Origin: Sphingomonadales bacterium UBA2369
Lineage (GTDB): Bacteria > Pseudomonadota > Alphaproteobacteria > Sphingomonadales > Sphingomonadaceae
Length of the DNA stretch: 64,000 nucleotides
Reading direction: 5' to 3'
NCBI GenBank assembly: GCA_002344055.1
Contig: DDTH01000001.1
Span: forward strand, 118,274 to 182,273
Shown: positions 28,653-40,900 of the stretch, piece by piece
Numbering within the stretch: position 1 is the first letter of the stretch
Layout of the letters: the number at the start of each line of letters is the position of its first letter
Notes under the pieces: model-generated
Told to the model about the DNA's origin: nothing
Databases searched by the model: none
The model's input: only the letters and a program-made list of their open reading frames with translations
Position numbers and translations under genes: made by a program

Positions 28653-29732
28653 GGCTGGCTCGGCCTCCGACTGCGGCTCATCCTCGCAAAGGCTAGAAAG
28701 CGTAAGGCCCAGCAGCCGCACCGGCATTTGCACGGGCACCAGCCGCTCCAGCAGCTTCAATCCGATCGCCAGGAACTCGTCGCGGCCACGTATGGGCTGC
28801 GGACGGGAGAAGGAGCGGGTGACGATGCGGAAGTCGCGATATTTCATCTTCAGTACCACGGTCCGCCCGGCGATCGGCCGTTCGCCGATCCGGCCCCAGA
28901 TTGTGTCGGCGATTCGCGCCAGTTCCGTCGCCATCACTTCCGGGTCGGTCAGGTCCGTGAAGAAGGTGTCCTCGGCACCGAGCGATTTACGCTCGCGGTT
29001 CGGCTTGACCGTGCGGTGGCAGATGCCGCGGGCGAGGTTGTAATAATACGGTCCCGAGCTGCCGAAATTGCGCTCCAGCCATTCCAGGCTGTGCCCGGCC
29101 AGATCCGCGCCGGTGACGACGCCGAGCCGCGCCATCTTTTCCGCCGTCTTCGGGCCGACGCCGTGGAAGCGCCGGACGGGCAGCGACTGCGCGAACGCCT
29201 CGCCTTTGGCCGGTGTGATCACGCACAGGCCGTCGGGCTTGTTCTGGTCGGAGGCCAGCTTGGCGAGGAATTTGTTGTAGCTGACCCCGGCGGAGGCGGT
29301 GAGGCCGGTCTCCTGCTCGATCCTGGCGCGGATCTCCTCGGCGATGCGGGTGGCAACGCCGATCCCCTTCAGATCCTCGGTGACGTCGAGATAGGCCTCG
29401 TCGAGGCTGAGAGGCTCCACCAACGGCGTGTAATCGTGGAAGATGGCGCGGATCTGGTTGGAGACGATGCGATAGACCTCGAAGCGCGGCTTGACGAAGA
29501 TCAGGTCCGGACAACGCCGTCGCGCGGTGACCGACGCCATCGCCGATTTCACGCCGAACTTGCGCGCCTCGTAGCTGGCCGCCGCGACCACGCCGCGTTC
29601 CGAGCCGCCGCCGACCGCGACCGGCTTGCCTCGCAATGACGGGTCGTCCCGCTGCTCCACGCTCGCGTAAAAGGCATCCATGTCGACATGGATGATCTTG
29701 CGGACGGGCGCGGGTGACTCGTCGTCGTTCAC
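28641..29732 (-). CDS. dinB: DNA polymerase IV
   Basis: 363 residues, Y-family polymerase. HVDMDAFYASVEQRD (catalytic Asp), SLDEAYLDVT (catalytic Asp/Glu), the helix-hairpin-helix GVGPKTAEKMARLGV and the little-finger domain. It performs error-prone translesion synthesis. Convergent with the pabBC gene. A C-terminal beta-clamp motif could not be identified with confidence. Confidence 0.94.
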   Translation of the reverse strand: MNDDESPAPVRKIIHVDMDAFYASVEQRDDPSLRGKPVAVGGGSERGVVAAASYEARKFGVKSAMASVTARRRCPDLIFVKPRFEVYRIVSNQIRAIFHDYTPLVEPLSLDEAYLDVTEDLKGIGVATRIAEEIRARIEQETGLTASAGVSYNKFLAKLASDQNKPDGLCVITPAKGEAFAQSLPVRRFHGVGPKTAEKMARLGVVTGADLAGHSLEWLERNFGSSGPYYYNLARGICHRTVKPNRERKSLGAEDTFFTDLTDPEVMATELARIADTIWGRIGERPIAGRTVVLKMKYRDFRIVTRSFSRPQPIRGRDEFLAIGLKLLERLVPVQMPVRLLGLTLSSLCEDEPQSEAEPALLL

Positions 29733-29777
29733 GCTTTGTTTGTAGTGTGCCCCGCGCGGAGCGCGAAGCCTTGAACT

Positions 29778-30173
29778 TCAGCCGAGTGAAATGGCGCCTT
29801 CGCCCAGATCGAGACCGATGCGGCCGTCGCGGACCCAGCGGACGATGCCGGTCAGCGGCTCGAAGCCGTCAAACTCGATCCTGATTTCCTCCGCGATCCG
29901 GGGTTCGATCGACGCCTCGATCATCAGCCCGCTTTCGGAGATGTTGACCACCTTGGCGAGCAGGGTCTTGCCGCGAAAGGTCAAGGTCGCCCGGTCGACG
30001 ATCCCGCGATAGCGCTCCTCGCGGCGCTGATTGGAGGTGCGGCGCTCCGCGCGCGGAATCAGCAGGCCGGTCAGGCCCTTCTCGACCTTGCGGCGGCGGT
30101 CCTTGTCGGAGGCGATGGGCGACATGGCCTTGGCGACCTCGCCATTCTTCAGCGCAGCGCGAAATTCGTTCAT
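29778..30173 (-). CDS. PilZ domain protein
   Basis: 131 residues. A basic N-terminal tail leads to the c-di-GMP-binding RxxxR-type motif (RRTSNQRREERYRG) and the second motif VNISESGLMIE (N-x-S-x-x-G), then a beta barrel ending GLDLG. PilZ proteins bind c-di-GMP and modulate motility or exopolysaccharide. No enzymatic domain is fused. It lies 45 bases upstream of dinB on the same strand, but no functional link is evident. Confidence 0.88.
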   Translation of the reverse strand: MNEFRAALKNGEVAKAMSPIASDKDRRRKVEKGLTGLLIPRAERRTSNQRREERYRGIVDRATLTFRGKTLLAKVVNISESGLMIEASIEPRIAEEIRIEFDGFEPLTGIVRWVRDGRIGLDLGEGAISLG

Positions 30174-30320
30174 GGGCGGCTCGGCATCCTCAACGGCTCA
30201 TTATCCGCAATAACGCTTACTTTTTCCCTAGCGTTCGGGCGCTCCGGTCAGCGTTCAGAAACGGTTCACGCCCCAGATGATGTGATGATGTCACATCGAT
30301 CGCTTGGGGAGAATCCGACG

Positions 30321-32063
30321 ATGCGTACCATTATTTTCGCCACCATGACCGCGCTTGCCATGACCGGCAGCGTACCCGCGCCCTTTACCGCGCCCGCACC
30401 GGCCCAGCCCGCCGCTGAACGACGCGATAGCGACCCGGACAGGATCTGCGCGCGCTATCTGCAGGAGGACCCACGGGACTATTATGGCGGATCGATGCGG
30501 ATGCGGTCTGGCGGGCCCCCATCCGGCGTCGCGGCGCCTTCGCCGATGGTCAATCACGCCCCGCAGATGGCGCAGGAGCGGGCCGCTACCGTGGTCGGGG
30601 GGCGCATCGGCGGTCCCATGCCCCGACCGATGCCGCGGCCGGATTTGCGGGACCGCGAACGCTATGCCGGCGAAGAAGTCGCCGCCGTCCGCGCGGTCGC
30701 TGATGAGCCGGTTTCGACCTTCGGCGTCGACGTGGACACGGGCAGCTATGCCAATGTCCGCCGCTTCCTCAACGACAACCGCATGCCGCCGCAGGCCGCG
30801 GTTCGGACCGAGGAGATGCTGAACTATTTCCGCTACGACTATCCGCGCCCGGCGGATCGTTCGCGGCCTTTCTCGATCAGCACCGATGTCACCACGACCC
30901 CGTGGAACCCGGAGACGCGGCTGTTGCGCGTCGGGCTGCGCGGGTACGATGTCGCGGCGCGGGAGCGGCCGGCGGCCAACCTTGTGTTCCTGGTCGACGT
31001 GTCCGGTTCGATGTTCAGCCGCGACAAATTGCCTTTGGTGAAATGCTCTTTGGCTCTGGTCGCCGAGCAGATGAACCCGCGCGACCGGGTGTCGATCGTG
31101 GTCTATTCGGGCGCGGCCGGACGCGTGCTGGACCCGACCGGCGATCCGCGCCGGGTGGTGGAGGCGCTGGGCCGCCTGCAGGCCGGCGGATCGACCGCCG
31201 GGGCGCAGGGCATGGCGCTGGCCTACCGCACCGCGCGGGAGAATATGATCGAGGGCGGGATCAACCGTGTGATCATGGCGACCGACGGCGACTTCAATGT
31301 CGGCCTCAGCAACAATGACGCGATCATCGACATGGTCGAGCGGGAGCGGCGCTCGGGCGTGCAGCTGACGGCGCTCGGCTTCGGCACCGGCAATTACAAT
31401 GAAGCGATGATGGAGCAGGTCGCCAATAAGGGGAACGGCAATTACGCCTATATCGACTCACCCCGCGAGGCGCAGAAAGTGCTTTCGCAGGAGTTGAGCT
31501 CGACCCTGTTCACGATCGCCCAGGACGTGAAGATCCAGGTCGAGTTCAACCCGGCGCAGGTCGCCGAGTACCGGTTGATCGGCTATGAGAACCGGGCGCT
31601 GCGCGAAGAGGATTTCGCCAATGACGCGGTCGACGCGGGCGATATCGGCGCGGGCCATCAGGTGACGGCGCTCTACGAGATCGTGCCTGCGGGCGGGCGC
31701 GGCTGGCTGCCTGAGCGCCGCTATGAAGGCAATCGCCGGCCCGGACCGCCGGCCCAGGCGGGCGAGATGGCGCATCTGCGGCTGCGCTACAAATTGCCCG
31801 GCCAGAACGAGAGCCGGCTGATCGAGCAGCCTTTGTCGGCCGGAGCGATCCGCTCGGCGCGGGCGCCGTCGGGCGATACGGCGTTCGCGGTGGCGGTGGC
31901 GGCCTATGGGCAATTGCTGCGCGGCGACACCAATATGGGCCGCTTCAGCTTCGCCGACGTGCGGGCGCTGGCGCAGCGGGCGAACCTCAACGACTGGTGG
32001 CGGCGCGAGTTTGTGCAGCTGACGCAGAGCGCCGAGGCCGGCGGGGCGCGCGCGTCGCGCTAG
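30321..32063 (+). CDS. von Willebrand factor type A domain protein (YfbK-like)
   Basis: 580 residues. A signal-like N-terminus, a Pro/Met-rich low-complexity stretch (about 20-115), a conserved pre-domain (GVDVDTGSYANVRRFLND, LNYFRYDYP), a VWA domain whose MIDAS D-x-S-x-S is at residues 226-230 (LVDVSGSM), and a C-terminal DUF3520 region. Presumably a periplasmic or surface adhesion/complex-assembly protein. ATG at 30321 is preceded by GGGGAGAA; an upstream ATG at 30282 lacks one. Confidence 0.88.
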   Translation: MRTIIFATMTALAMTGSVPAPFTAPAPAQPAAERRDSDPDRICARYLQEDPRDYYGGSMRMRSGGPPSGVAAPSPMVNHAPQMAQERAATVVGGRIGGPMPRPMPRPDLRDRERYAGEEVAAVRAVADEPVSTFGVDVDTGSYANVRRFLNDNRMPPQAAVRTEEMLNYFRYDYPRPADRSRPFSISTDVTTTPWNPETRLLRVGLRGYDVAARERPAANLVFLVDVSGSMFSRDKLPLVKCSLALVAEQMNPRDRVSIVVYSGAAGRVLDPTGDPRRVVEALGRLQAGGSTAGAQGMALAYRTARENMIEGGINRVIMATDGDFNVGLSNNDAIIDMVERERRSGVQLTALGFGTGNYNEAMMEQVANKGNGNYAYIDSPREAQKVLSQELSSTLFTIAQDVKIQVEFNPAQVAEYRLIGYENRALREEDFANDAVDAGDIGAGHQVTALYEIVPAGGRGWLPERRYEGNRRPGPPAQAGEMAHLRLRYKLPGQNESRLIEQPLSAGAIRSARAPSGDTAFAVAVAAYGQLLRGDTNMGRFSFADVRALAQRANLNDWWRREFVQLTQSAEAGGARASR

Positions 32064-32110
32064 GTTCGCAACGCCTTCCGCTTGCACCCTCGCGTCCTTA
32101 AGGTGCGGGG

Positions 32111-32911
32111 GTGCAAGCCTTTCTCCGTCTCGAACCCTATGCCCGCGCCGGGTTCGCGGCGCGCGGCGTGGTCTATCTCGCGCTCGGCTATTTCGCGCTG
32201 GCGACGACGCATGGCACGCATGCCGCGACGGTGATGGAGCGGATGCGCGACGTGCCGTTCGGGGAAGTCTTGATCATCGCGCTCGCGGTCGGGCTGTTCG
32301 GCTACGGCCTGTGGCGGCTGGTCGGCGGTATTCTCGACCTCGATGACGAGGGGCGCTCGCTCTACGGCATCATCACTCGTATCGGACTGGTGGTGAGTGG
32401 CCTGGGCCACTGGCTGCTGTGCGCGGGCGCGATCCTGATCGCCGAATCCGGGAGTGCCGGGACGGAGGGGCAGGAGGAAGCGGCGGCCAGCACCGCCGCA
32501 GCCTGGCCCGGCGGGCTGTGGCTGGTCGGCGCGGTCGGGATCATCATCATCATCACCGGCATCGGCCAGTGCCTGATCGGGCTGCGCGGCGCCTTCATGC
32601 GCTTCCTGCACGCGCGCCAGCCGCGCTTCGCCCGCTTTGCCGGGACGGTCGGCTATCTGGCGCGTGGCATCGTCTTCGTGGTGATCGGCTGGCAGGTGCT
32701 GGCGGTGGCGATCGGCTGGGGCGACCGGCCCTTGGGCTTCGACAGCGCGCTCGATGTGATTGCGCAGCGGGAGTGGGTGTTCCCGGTGGTCGCTGCCGGG
32801 CTGTTCCTGTTCGGCGTGTTCAGCCTGATGGCGGCGATGTGGCTGCGCATCCGCGATGAGGATGTGGACAGGCGGGCGAAACTGGCCGGGCGCTGGTTCC
32901 GGCGGGGGTGA
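32111..32911 (+). CDS. DUF1206 membrane protein
   Basis: 266 residues with six predicted membrane helices arranged as three similar two-helix units, each starting with an aromatic and Arg-rich amphipathic motif (RLEPYARAGFAARGVVYLAL, RFARFAGTVGYLARGIVFVV). This matches the triplicated DUF1206 family of unknown function. The start is a GTG at 32111. It follows the VWA gene by 47 bases on the same strand. Confidence 0.87.
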   Translation: MQAFLRLEPYARAGFAARGVVYLALGYFALATTHGTHAATVMERMRDVPFGEVLIIALAVGLFGYGLWRLVGGILDLDDEGRSLYGIITRIGLVVSGLGHWLLCAGAILIAESGSAGTEGQEEAAASTAAAWPGGLWLVGAVGIIIIITGIGQCLIGLRGAFMRFLHARQPRFARFAGTVGYLARGIVFVVIGWQVLAVAIGWGDRPLGFDSALDVIAQREWVFPVVAAGLFLFGVFSLMAAMWLRIRDEDVDRRAKLAGRWFRRG

Positions 32912-32930
32912 ATCGGCCGCGTCGCGGAAA

Positions 32931-32984
32931 GTTCAAACTACCCAAAGTCCCCCATAATCGCCCGAGAAAACCCTTATCTTTCAG
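32931..32984 (-). repeat. 54-bp dispersed repeat, copy B (inverted)
   Basis: Reverse-oriented copy of the repeat at 14492-14545. The 24-base core (32931-32954) is identical and the other 30 positions match at 16. It sits in the 191-base spacer between the DUF1206 gene and a low-GC membrane gene; I see nothing else in that spacer. Confidence 0.75.
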
Positions 32985-33102
32985 TGCGGGCATTTCGGTC
33001 AGATGCGGTCTTCAAGCTGAGAAAGAACGGTATGGTCTGAGAGATTCTAGCCGATGCTGGTCTAGTAGGAAAATGTAGGGCCGTTGTCGGCTGCCTCCGG
33101 CC

Positions 33103-36286
<3,184 letters not shown>

Positions 36287-36321
36287 TCATATAGGAAGAC
36301 AAAGGGCAAAAGGCGAGGGAA

Positions 36322-37152
36322 ATGGGGCGGAATGACGCTTCGCAGCAGGGTTTCCAATTGGCTCACGGCTTGAGCCATCGGCAGGCGTTCGCGTTTGCCC
36401 TCTTGTTCGCCGCAAGCGCCTGCGGAGGGGATTCGGCCGACACGGAAACGACCTCGGGAAATCGTGCCGAACCGGAGATGTCGAAGGTTGTTCCCGGGCC
36501 CCTTCAGGAGGCCATGTTCGATCGCCGCCAACTTCCGCCGCTCGACCGCCTTGCGCCGAATGGCATGCGGGTCAGCATCGGCGTTGGCGAGCAGGAACTC
36601 AGTTTCGTGGCGGATTTCAAGCCGCATCCCCATGGCTGTGCGATGACAGGTGAGGGAGGCGGCTCAGGCGACGGGCCGATGCGCTGCGATCGCGTTGAAG
36701 TGGATTATTTTCTGGTCGATGCGGATGTGTACGGAAGAGGCACTGTTCTGCGTTCAACCCATGGCTTCGAAGTGCCGGAAGAAGACTACCAGTCGGCGAT
36801 CGACAGCTTCAACGCGGCGGCCGGGAATTGGTCAGGCGAACGGGCCACGATCCTTGGCGGCACCTGGGTGGAGGTCGAGCAATTCCACGAAGGCCGCATG
36901 CGGTCGATATCGAGCAATAGCGATACGCCCTCCGCGCCAACGGCGATGCTGCTGCCCCGCGTTCATGGCCTCCTGCTCGCCTATGCCCCCGCAGGGACGG
37001 TGCCCCGATCGGTGAGCTTCGCTGCCGAGGCACCCTATTCGGAACAGCCCTGCAGCGGCGCGGAGATGAACGCGCCCGATCCGGACGGGTTTGGCGTCGG
37101 CAACGACGCTTGCGCCCGGGCGCGTGGCCGCAGCCCAGCGGAACGTCGCTAG
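36322..37152 (+). CDS. Putative lipoprotein of unknown function
   Basis: 276 residues from the ATG at 36322. A hydrophobic stretch ending in the lipobox LFAASAC (Cys about residue 34) is followed by an acidic, Thr-rich linker and a globular domain containing three further Cys. The n-region is long (about 20 residues), so the true start may be the in-frame TTG nearer the hydrophobic core. The C-terminal end may be altered: an out-of-frame coding-like extension follows. No family recognised. Divergent from gyrB. Confidence 0.6.
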   Translation: MGRNDASQQGFQLAHGLSHRQAFAFALLFAASACGGDSADTETTSGNRAEPEMSKVVPGPLQEAMFDRRQLPPLDRLAPNGMRVSIGVGEQELSFVADFKPHPHGCAMTGEGGGSGDGPMRCDRVEVDYFLVDADVYGRGTVLRSTHGFEVPEEDYQSAIDSFNAAAGNWSGERATILGGTWVEVEQFHEGRMRSISSNSDTPSAPTAMLLPRVHGLLLAYAPAGTVPRSVSFAAEAPYSEQPCSGAEMNAPDPDGFGVGNDACARARGRSPAERR

Positions 37153-37268
37153 AGTTGCGCGCCGTCGGCATCGATCCGGCCGGCGGGCTGTCGCGGGCCG
37201 GGCTGGTGACACCGTACGGACGCTACGGTCTGCGGGCGCGGGCGCTGGACATCGGCTTCGCGGAATAG
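37110..37268 (+). pseudogene. Possible coding remnant between the lipoprotein and recF
   Basis: In the frame ending with TAG at 37266 the translation reads like a natural protein end: LELRAVGIDPAGGLSRAGLV, then TPYGRYGLRARALDIGFAE and stop. It has no start codon with a ribosome-binding site of its own and overlaps the tail of the lipoprotein gene in another frame. It may be a frameshifted end of that gene or a decayed neighbour. Confidence 0.35.
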
Positions 37269-37269
37269 C

Positions 37270-38331
37270 TCATTCGCCGGTGACCCGGCCATCGTGGACG
37301 CGGTAGCGGCTGGCGGCCGGGGCGCTGTCGAACAAAGCGGGCTCGGTGCCCGTCATCCAGACCTGCCCGCCCGTGGCGGCGAGCCAGTCGAACAGCGCCG
37401 CGCGGCGGGCGGGGTCGAGGTGCGCGGCGACCTCGTCGAGGAGGAGGATGAGCGGGCGGCCGGTGCGGCCGCGGACCAGCTCGGCGTGGGCGAGGACGAG
37501 GCTCAGCAGCAGCGCCTTCTGTTCGCCGGTCGAGGCGCGGGCGGCGGGCTGCTGCTTGCCTTCGTGGGTGACGATCAGGTCGGCGCGGTGAGGTCCGGCG
37601 AGTGTGCGGCCGGCGGCGGCGTCGCGGGCGCGGCTCTGGCGAAGGCGGGTCGAGAGATCGGCCGCGTCGTCGCCTTCGAGGGCAATGGCGGCGCGGGCGA
37701 ACGGACCCTCGGTTGCCATGGCGAGGCGTTCGGCGAGGGCGGCGACGGTGTCGATGCGGGCGGCCTCGAGCGCGTCTCCATGCTCGGCCATGCGGGCCTC
37801 GAGCGCGTCGAGCCAGGCGGCGTCGGGCGTGCGATCCTCGCCGAGCAATTTGTTGCGGGCGCGCATCGCGGCGTCGTAGCGGGCGGCGTGGGTGGCGTGG
37901 GCCGGGTGCAGCGCCAAAGTCAGCCGGTCGAGGAAGCGCCGGCGGCCGGCCGCGCCCTCGATGAACAGCCGGTCCATAGCGGGGGTGAGCCAGAGGACCG
38001 ACAGCCATTCGCTGAGCGAGTTGGCGGCCGTGGGGGCGGCGTTGATGCGGACGAGGCGGCGGTCCGGCGCGGCGGCGAGCGTGCCGGTGCCGAGGGCGAC
38101 GTCGCCGAGCATCGCCGCCACCGCGAAGCCCCCGGGGCCGGCGCTGCGCGCCATATCGGCGAGCGCCGCGCCGCGCAGCCCGCGGCCGGGGGCGAGAAGG
38201 GAGACCGCCTCGAGGATGTTCGTCTTGCCTGCACCATTCTCGCCGGTGAGGATGACGAGGCCGGAACCCGGCTCGATCACCAGATCGGCATAGGAACGGA
38301 AATCGGTGAGGCTGAGGCGGGCGACGGGCAC
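37270..38331 (-). CDS. recF: DNA replication and repair protein RecF
   Basis: 353 residues, SMC-like ATPase. N-terminal [17 protein letters not shown] and Walker [16 protein letters not shown], the signature region [12 protein letters not shown] and Walker [15 protein letters not shown]. RecF loads RecA at gaps with RecOR. The start is a GTG at 38331. Located near gyrB, as in many bacteria, but dnaN is not in this window. Confidence 0.95.
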   Translation of the reverse strand: MPVARLSLTDFRSYADLVIEPGSGLVILTGENGAGKTNILEAVSLLAPGRGLRGAALADMARSAGPGGFAVAAMLGDVALGTGTLAAAPDRRLVRINAAPTAANSLSEWLSVLWLTPAMDRLFIEGAAGRRRFLDRLTLALHPAHATHAARYDAAMRARNKLLGEDRTPDAAWLDALEARMAEHGDALEAARIDTVAALAERLAMATEGPFARAAIALEGDDAADLSTRLRQSRARDAAAGRTLAGPHRADLIVTHEGKQQPAARASTGEQKALLLSLVLAHAELVRGRTGRPLILLLDEVAAHLDPARRAALFDWLAATGGQVWMTGTEPALFDSAPAASRYRVHDGRVTGE

Positions 38332-38395
38332 GAGGGTCCGTGTAAGCGATGACGCCCGCGCGGAACACCCGCCGCGCCCGCACCGTTCCGCGACC

Positions 38396-38731
38396 TCAGG
38401 CGAGGTAGGCGATCAGCCTCTTCTGGGTCTCGGCGCTCAGGCGCAGCAGCGCGCGCCGGGCATCGCCCGGATCCCGCGACCGCACCAATATCCCCGCCTG
38501 CTCCAGCCAGCGGATGCGGCGCAGCGCCGTCGTTCCCGGCGCGCCGGAACCGAGGCATGCATCCCCGACGGTGACCGGACGCGCGCATTTGAGGCTCGCA
38601 ATCATCACCAGCACGATCGCCCAGTCGGCGTCGTCCTTCAGCTCCGGGAAGGCGGCGCCGCGCCGGGCATATTCGGCGAGAGCGTGCTCGGCAGCCGTGG
38701 CGGCCGCAAACTGCCGTGCGCGATCGTCCAC
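38396..38731 (-). CDS. MarR-like winged-helix regulator
   Basis: 111 residues from a GTG at 38731. The helix [21 protein letters not shown] is followed by a winged helix-turn-helix ([40 protein letters not shown]) and [12 protein letters not shown]. The same frame is open to an ATG at 38848, but that part overlaps the membrane-protein gene at 38638. Sphingomonads have many small regulators of this type. Binding target unknown; the adjacent membrane protein is a candidate. Confidence 0.7.
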   Translation of the reverse strand: MDDRARQFAAATAAEHALAEYARRGAAFPELKDDADWAIVLVMIASLKCARPVTVGDACLGSGAPGTTALRRIRWLEQAGILVRSRDPGDARRALLRLSAETQKRLIAYLA

Positions 38732-39102
38732 AGGACCACGAACATCCAGGCCGGCTGCGACAGCTGATAGAGCCTGAGCATCGCGTCCGGAGACGCCAGC
38801 GGCGCCAGATGCGTAAGCATGGCCGAAGCTTGTGCCGCGGTCATCCATATCGGCCACCAGCGATAGGAGCGGTGCGCGACATAGCCATAGCCGAGAACCA
38901 TCCCGGCATCGACCAGCATGATGCCCGGATCGAACGCCGTCCAGCGGGGCCCGATCGCCCAGGCAAGCTGCGTCGCGGCGACGCCGATGATCGTGATCCA
39001 AGCCGCCAGCCGCGTGTCGTTGTCGCCGCGGGCGAAAGCCGCCCACAGGACCCCGACGAGCGCGGTGACGTAGATAACGAGGGTTGCATAGAGCAGCAGC
39101 AC
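38638..39102 (-). CDS. Small integral membrane protein, overlapping the downstream regulator
   Basis: About 154 residues with four to five hydrophobic helices ([68 protein letters not shown]). The start is uncertain; a GTG at 39102 is used because the region further upstream is coding in another frame for the gene at 39134. Its 3' end overlaps the regulator gene by about 94 bases. No family recognised. Confidence 0.5.
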   Translation of the reverse strand: MLLLYATLVIYVTALVGVLWAAFARGDNDTRLAAWITIIGVAATQLAWAIGPRWTAFDPGIMLVDAGMVLGYGYVAHRSYRWWPIWMTAAQASAMLTHLAPLASPDAMLRLYQLSQPAWMFVVLWTIAHGSLRPPRLPSTLSPNMPGAAPPSRS

Positions 39103-39133
39103 CGCATCACGCGACCATGTCCAGCCGGCGCGG

Positions 39134-39475
39134 TCAAGCGGCGCGCGACTGAACGAGGCGCGGACGCCGCTGTTCAGACAGTTTGATCGTGCAGCCCGCT
39201 TCGCCCGGATCGATGCCCTGGACATCGCGGACACCGGCGAGTTCGCGATGGCAGGCGACGACATGGTCGCGCGCATCGGACAGCGCCTGCAGGCTGGCGG
39301 CGGCGCGCATGAAGGCGTCATGACCGGTTTCCGCCGCGACGCCGCTTTGGAGGCGAGCCTCGGCAATGGTGGCGATGAGATTGGCGGCGTTGACGATCGA
39401 CGTGTCGATCATATCCTCGGACGGGCGCAGGGCCTTGGCAATGGCGCGCGCGGCGGCGATCTTCTGCGTGGGCAT
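39134..39475 (-). CDS. Small hypothetical helical protein
   Basis: 113 residues, soluble and mostly helical. MPTQKIAAARAIAKALRPSE opens, and ETGHDAFMRAAASLQALSDA continues an amphipathic pattern that could form a four-helix bundle. No motif of known function. The ATG at 39475 is followed by good codon use. It lies between the LuxR-type gene and the membrane protein on the same strand, so these small genes may share a transcript. Confidence 0.6.
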   Translation of the reverse strand: MPTQKIAAARAIAKALRPSEDMIDTSIVNAANLIATIAEARLQSGVAAETGHDAFMRAAASLQALSDARDHVVACHRELAGVRDVQGIDPGEAGCTIKLSEQRRPRLVQSRAA

Positions 39476-39533
39476 GGCAGACTCCCCCGGCTCCGCCGGC
39501 GGCGGAGCACTTAATTCTGTTTTGGCTTTTGCC

Positions 39534-40004
39534 TCAGACGCTGGCGCTGAGAGCAACCAGCGCGGCGATGTAAAGCGTTGCGACCCCCAGCAGGATCGCC
39601 GTCGCGATAACGATCGCGACGATCAGTTGCGGCGTCGTCAGGTCATTGCGTGGCCTTCCCCGGCTCGGCCACGGAAACGGTATCCGCGGCGACGGCACAG
39701 GAATGGCACCGGAAAGGGGGGCTTCGTCCACGCCCGGAAATTCGGATCGGGTTTTTTCAGATAGGCGTTCGTGGCCGGTCAGCAGGCGTGCGGCGGTGCC
39801 GCGATCGGTCGTGCCGAGCTTTTTGAAGGCGGAAGAAATATAGGTGTCGACCGTGGTCGGTGAGAGGCCGAGCCGATGCGCGATTTCGTGCGTCCGCATC
39901 GGTTCGGCGACGAGGCGCAGGCATTCCGCTTCGCGCGGCGTCAGCCGTGCGATTCTCTCGCCGAGATCGTCTCTTTCGCCGGGGCCGTCCGATGGTACCG
40001 CCAT
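39534..40004 (-). CDS. LuxR-type HTH protein with C-terminal membrane anchor
   Basis: 156 residues. Residues 18-75 form a GerE/LuxR helix-turn-helix (LTPREAECLRLVAE, THEIAHRLGLSPTTVDTYIS, FKKLGTTDRGTAARLL). A Pro-rich linker leads to one hydrophobic helix at about 128-153 (LIVAIVIATAILLGVATLYI). There is no receiver or autoinducer domain. The layout is a DNA-binding domain tethered to the inner membrane, which would need release or act in place. It is divergent from a PrsW-like protease gene 130 bases away. Confidence 0.8.
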   Translation of the reverse strand: MAVPSDGPGERDDLGERIARLTPREAECLRLVAEPMRTHEIAHRLGLSPTTVDTYISSAFKKLGTTDRGTAARLLTGHERLSEKTRSEFPGVDEAPLSGAIPVPSPRIPFPWPSRGRPRNDLTTPQLIVAIVIATAILLGVATLYIAALVALSASV

Positions 40005-40133
40005 AATGGCGTAATAAGCACGGGCCGCCCCGGACGCAAAGCCCTCGGCTGGATCGCTTTTGTTGTTGCAGTGCCAAGACTGTTGTTCGGGGCAGCAAAA
40101 GCGGACGCGATTGACCGCGACCCGGCCGCGCTT

Positions 40134-40820
40134 ATGCTGGCGACTGTGAGTTCGGGGGTCTTTTTTGCGCTGCTGCTGTTCGCCACCGGCCTAGTCCTGC
40201 AATTGGTCTGGGTGGTGCGGACGCTCGGTAATCCGCGCTTCGGGATCATGCTGCGCAAGTCGGTCGTGTTTTTCCTCCTGCCCGGCGCGCTGATGGTCGT
40301 CCTGCCGTTCATTGTCCCCATCCCGATCATGAGGCCGTCTACCTTTTGGGCGGTGATGGCTGTGGCGGTTTTCGTCGAGGAACTCCTCAAGATGTCCGCG
40401 GCGCGAAGCGAGCGGCTCGTGCGCGACAAATTCGCGCTGGCGATGCTGTTCGGCATTTTCGAATTGATGTTCGCCAAGCCGTTCCTGCCCCTGGGCAGCG
40501 ACGCCATGATCGGCCCCTGGACGCAATTGGATGCCGTCGATCTGGCGCTGCGCGGCATGCTCCCGGTGCTGATGCACACGGTGACGGCCGCGCTTTATGC
40601 CTTCACCTTCGCGGAGCGCCCCTGGATCGGCTTGGCGGTCTGCTTCCCGCTCCACTTCATCTACAATTTCCTGGTTCTGGTGTTTCCCACCATCGCGATG
40701 GTGGCGCTGCTCGCCATCGTCCTGGCAATAATCCTGGCTCTCAATTGGCCGCAGTCGGAACCGGATTGGGAGTGGGAGCAGGAGGCGGATCCACCGGAGC
40801 CGGAGGGCGAGACTGCCTAG
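40134..40820 (+). CDS. PrsW/CPBP-like predicted intramembrane protease
   Basis: 228 residues with six to seven predicted helices. Conserved-type motifs fall within helices: EELLK at 82-86 (EExxK), FGIFE at 106-110 (FxxxE), His 148 and HFIYN at 174-178 (HxxxN). This is the PrsW/CAAX-protease superfamily pattern. An acidic, Pro-rich tail follows. PrsW-type enzymes cleave membrane-bound anti-sigma factors; the role here is inferred. The start is uncertain because no clear ribosome-binding site precedes the ATG at 40134. Confidence 0.65.
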   Translation: MLATVSSGVFFALLLFATGLVLQLVWVVRTLGNPRFGIMLRKSVVFFLLPGALMVVLPFIVPIPIMRPSTFWAVMAVAVFVEELLKMSAARSERLVRDKFALAMLFGIFELMFAKPFLPLGSDAMIGPWTQLDAVDLALRGMLPVLMHTVTAALYAFTFAERPWIGLAVCFPLHFIYNFLVLVFPTIAMVALLAIVLAIILALNWPQSEPDWEWEQEADPPEPEGETA

Positions 40821-40900
40821 AGGCGGCCCGCATCGAGTCTTTCCGTCGCAAATCGGGTGACCGGGTTCCTTAGTGGGCTTGCGGCTTCTACGGCAAACGC

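Noticed and set aside
29778..30173. PilZ protein as part of the prs exopolysaccharide system
   Set aside because: It is over 20 kb away, next to dinB, with no shared regulatory sequence.
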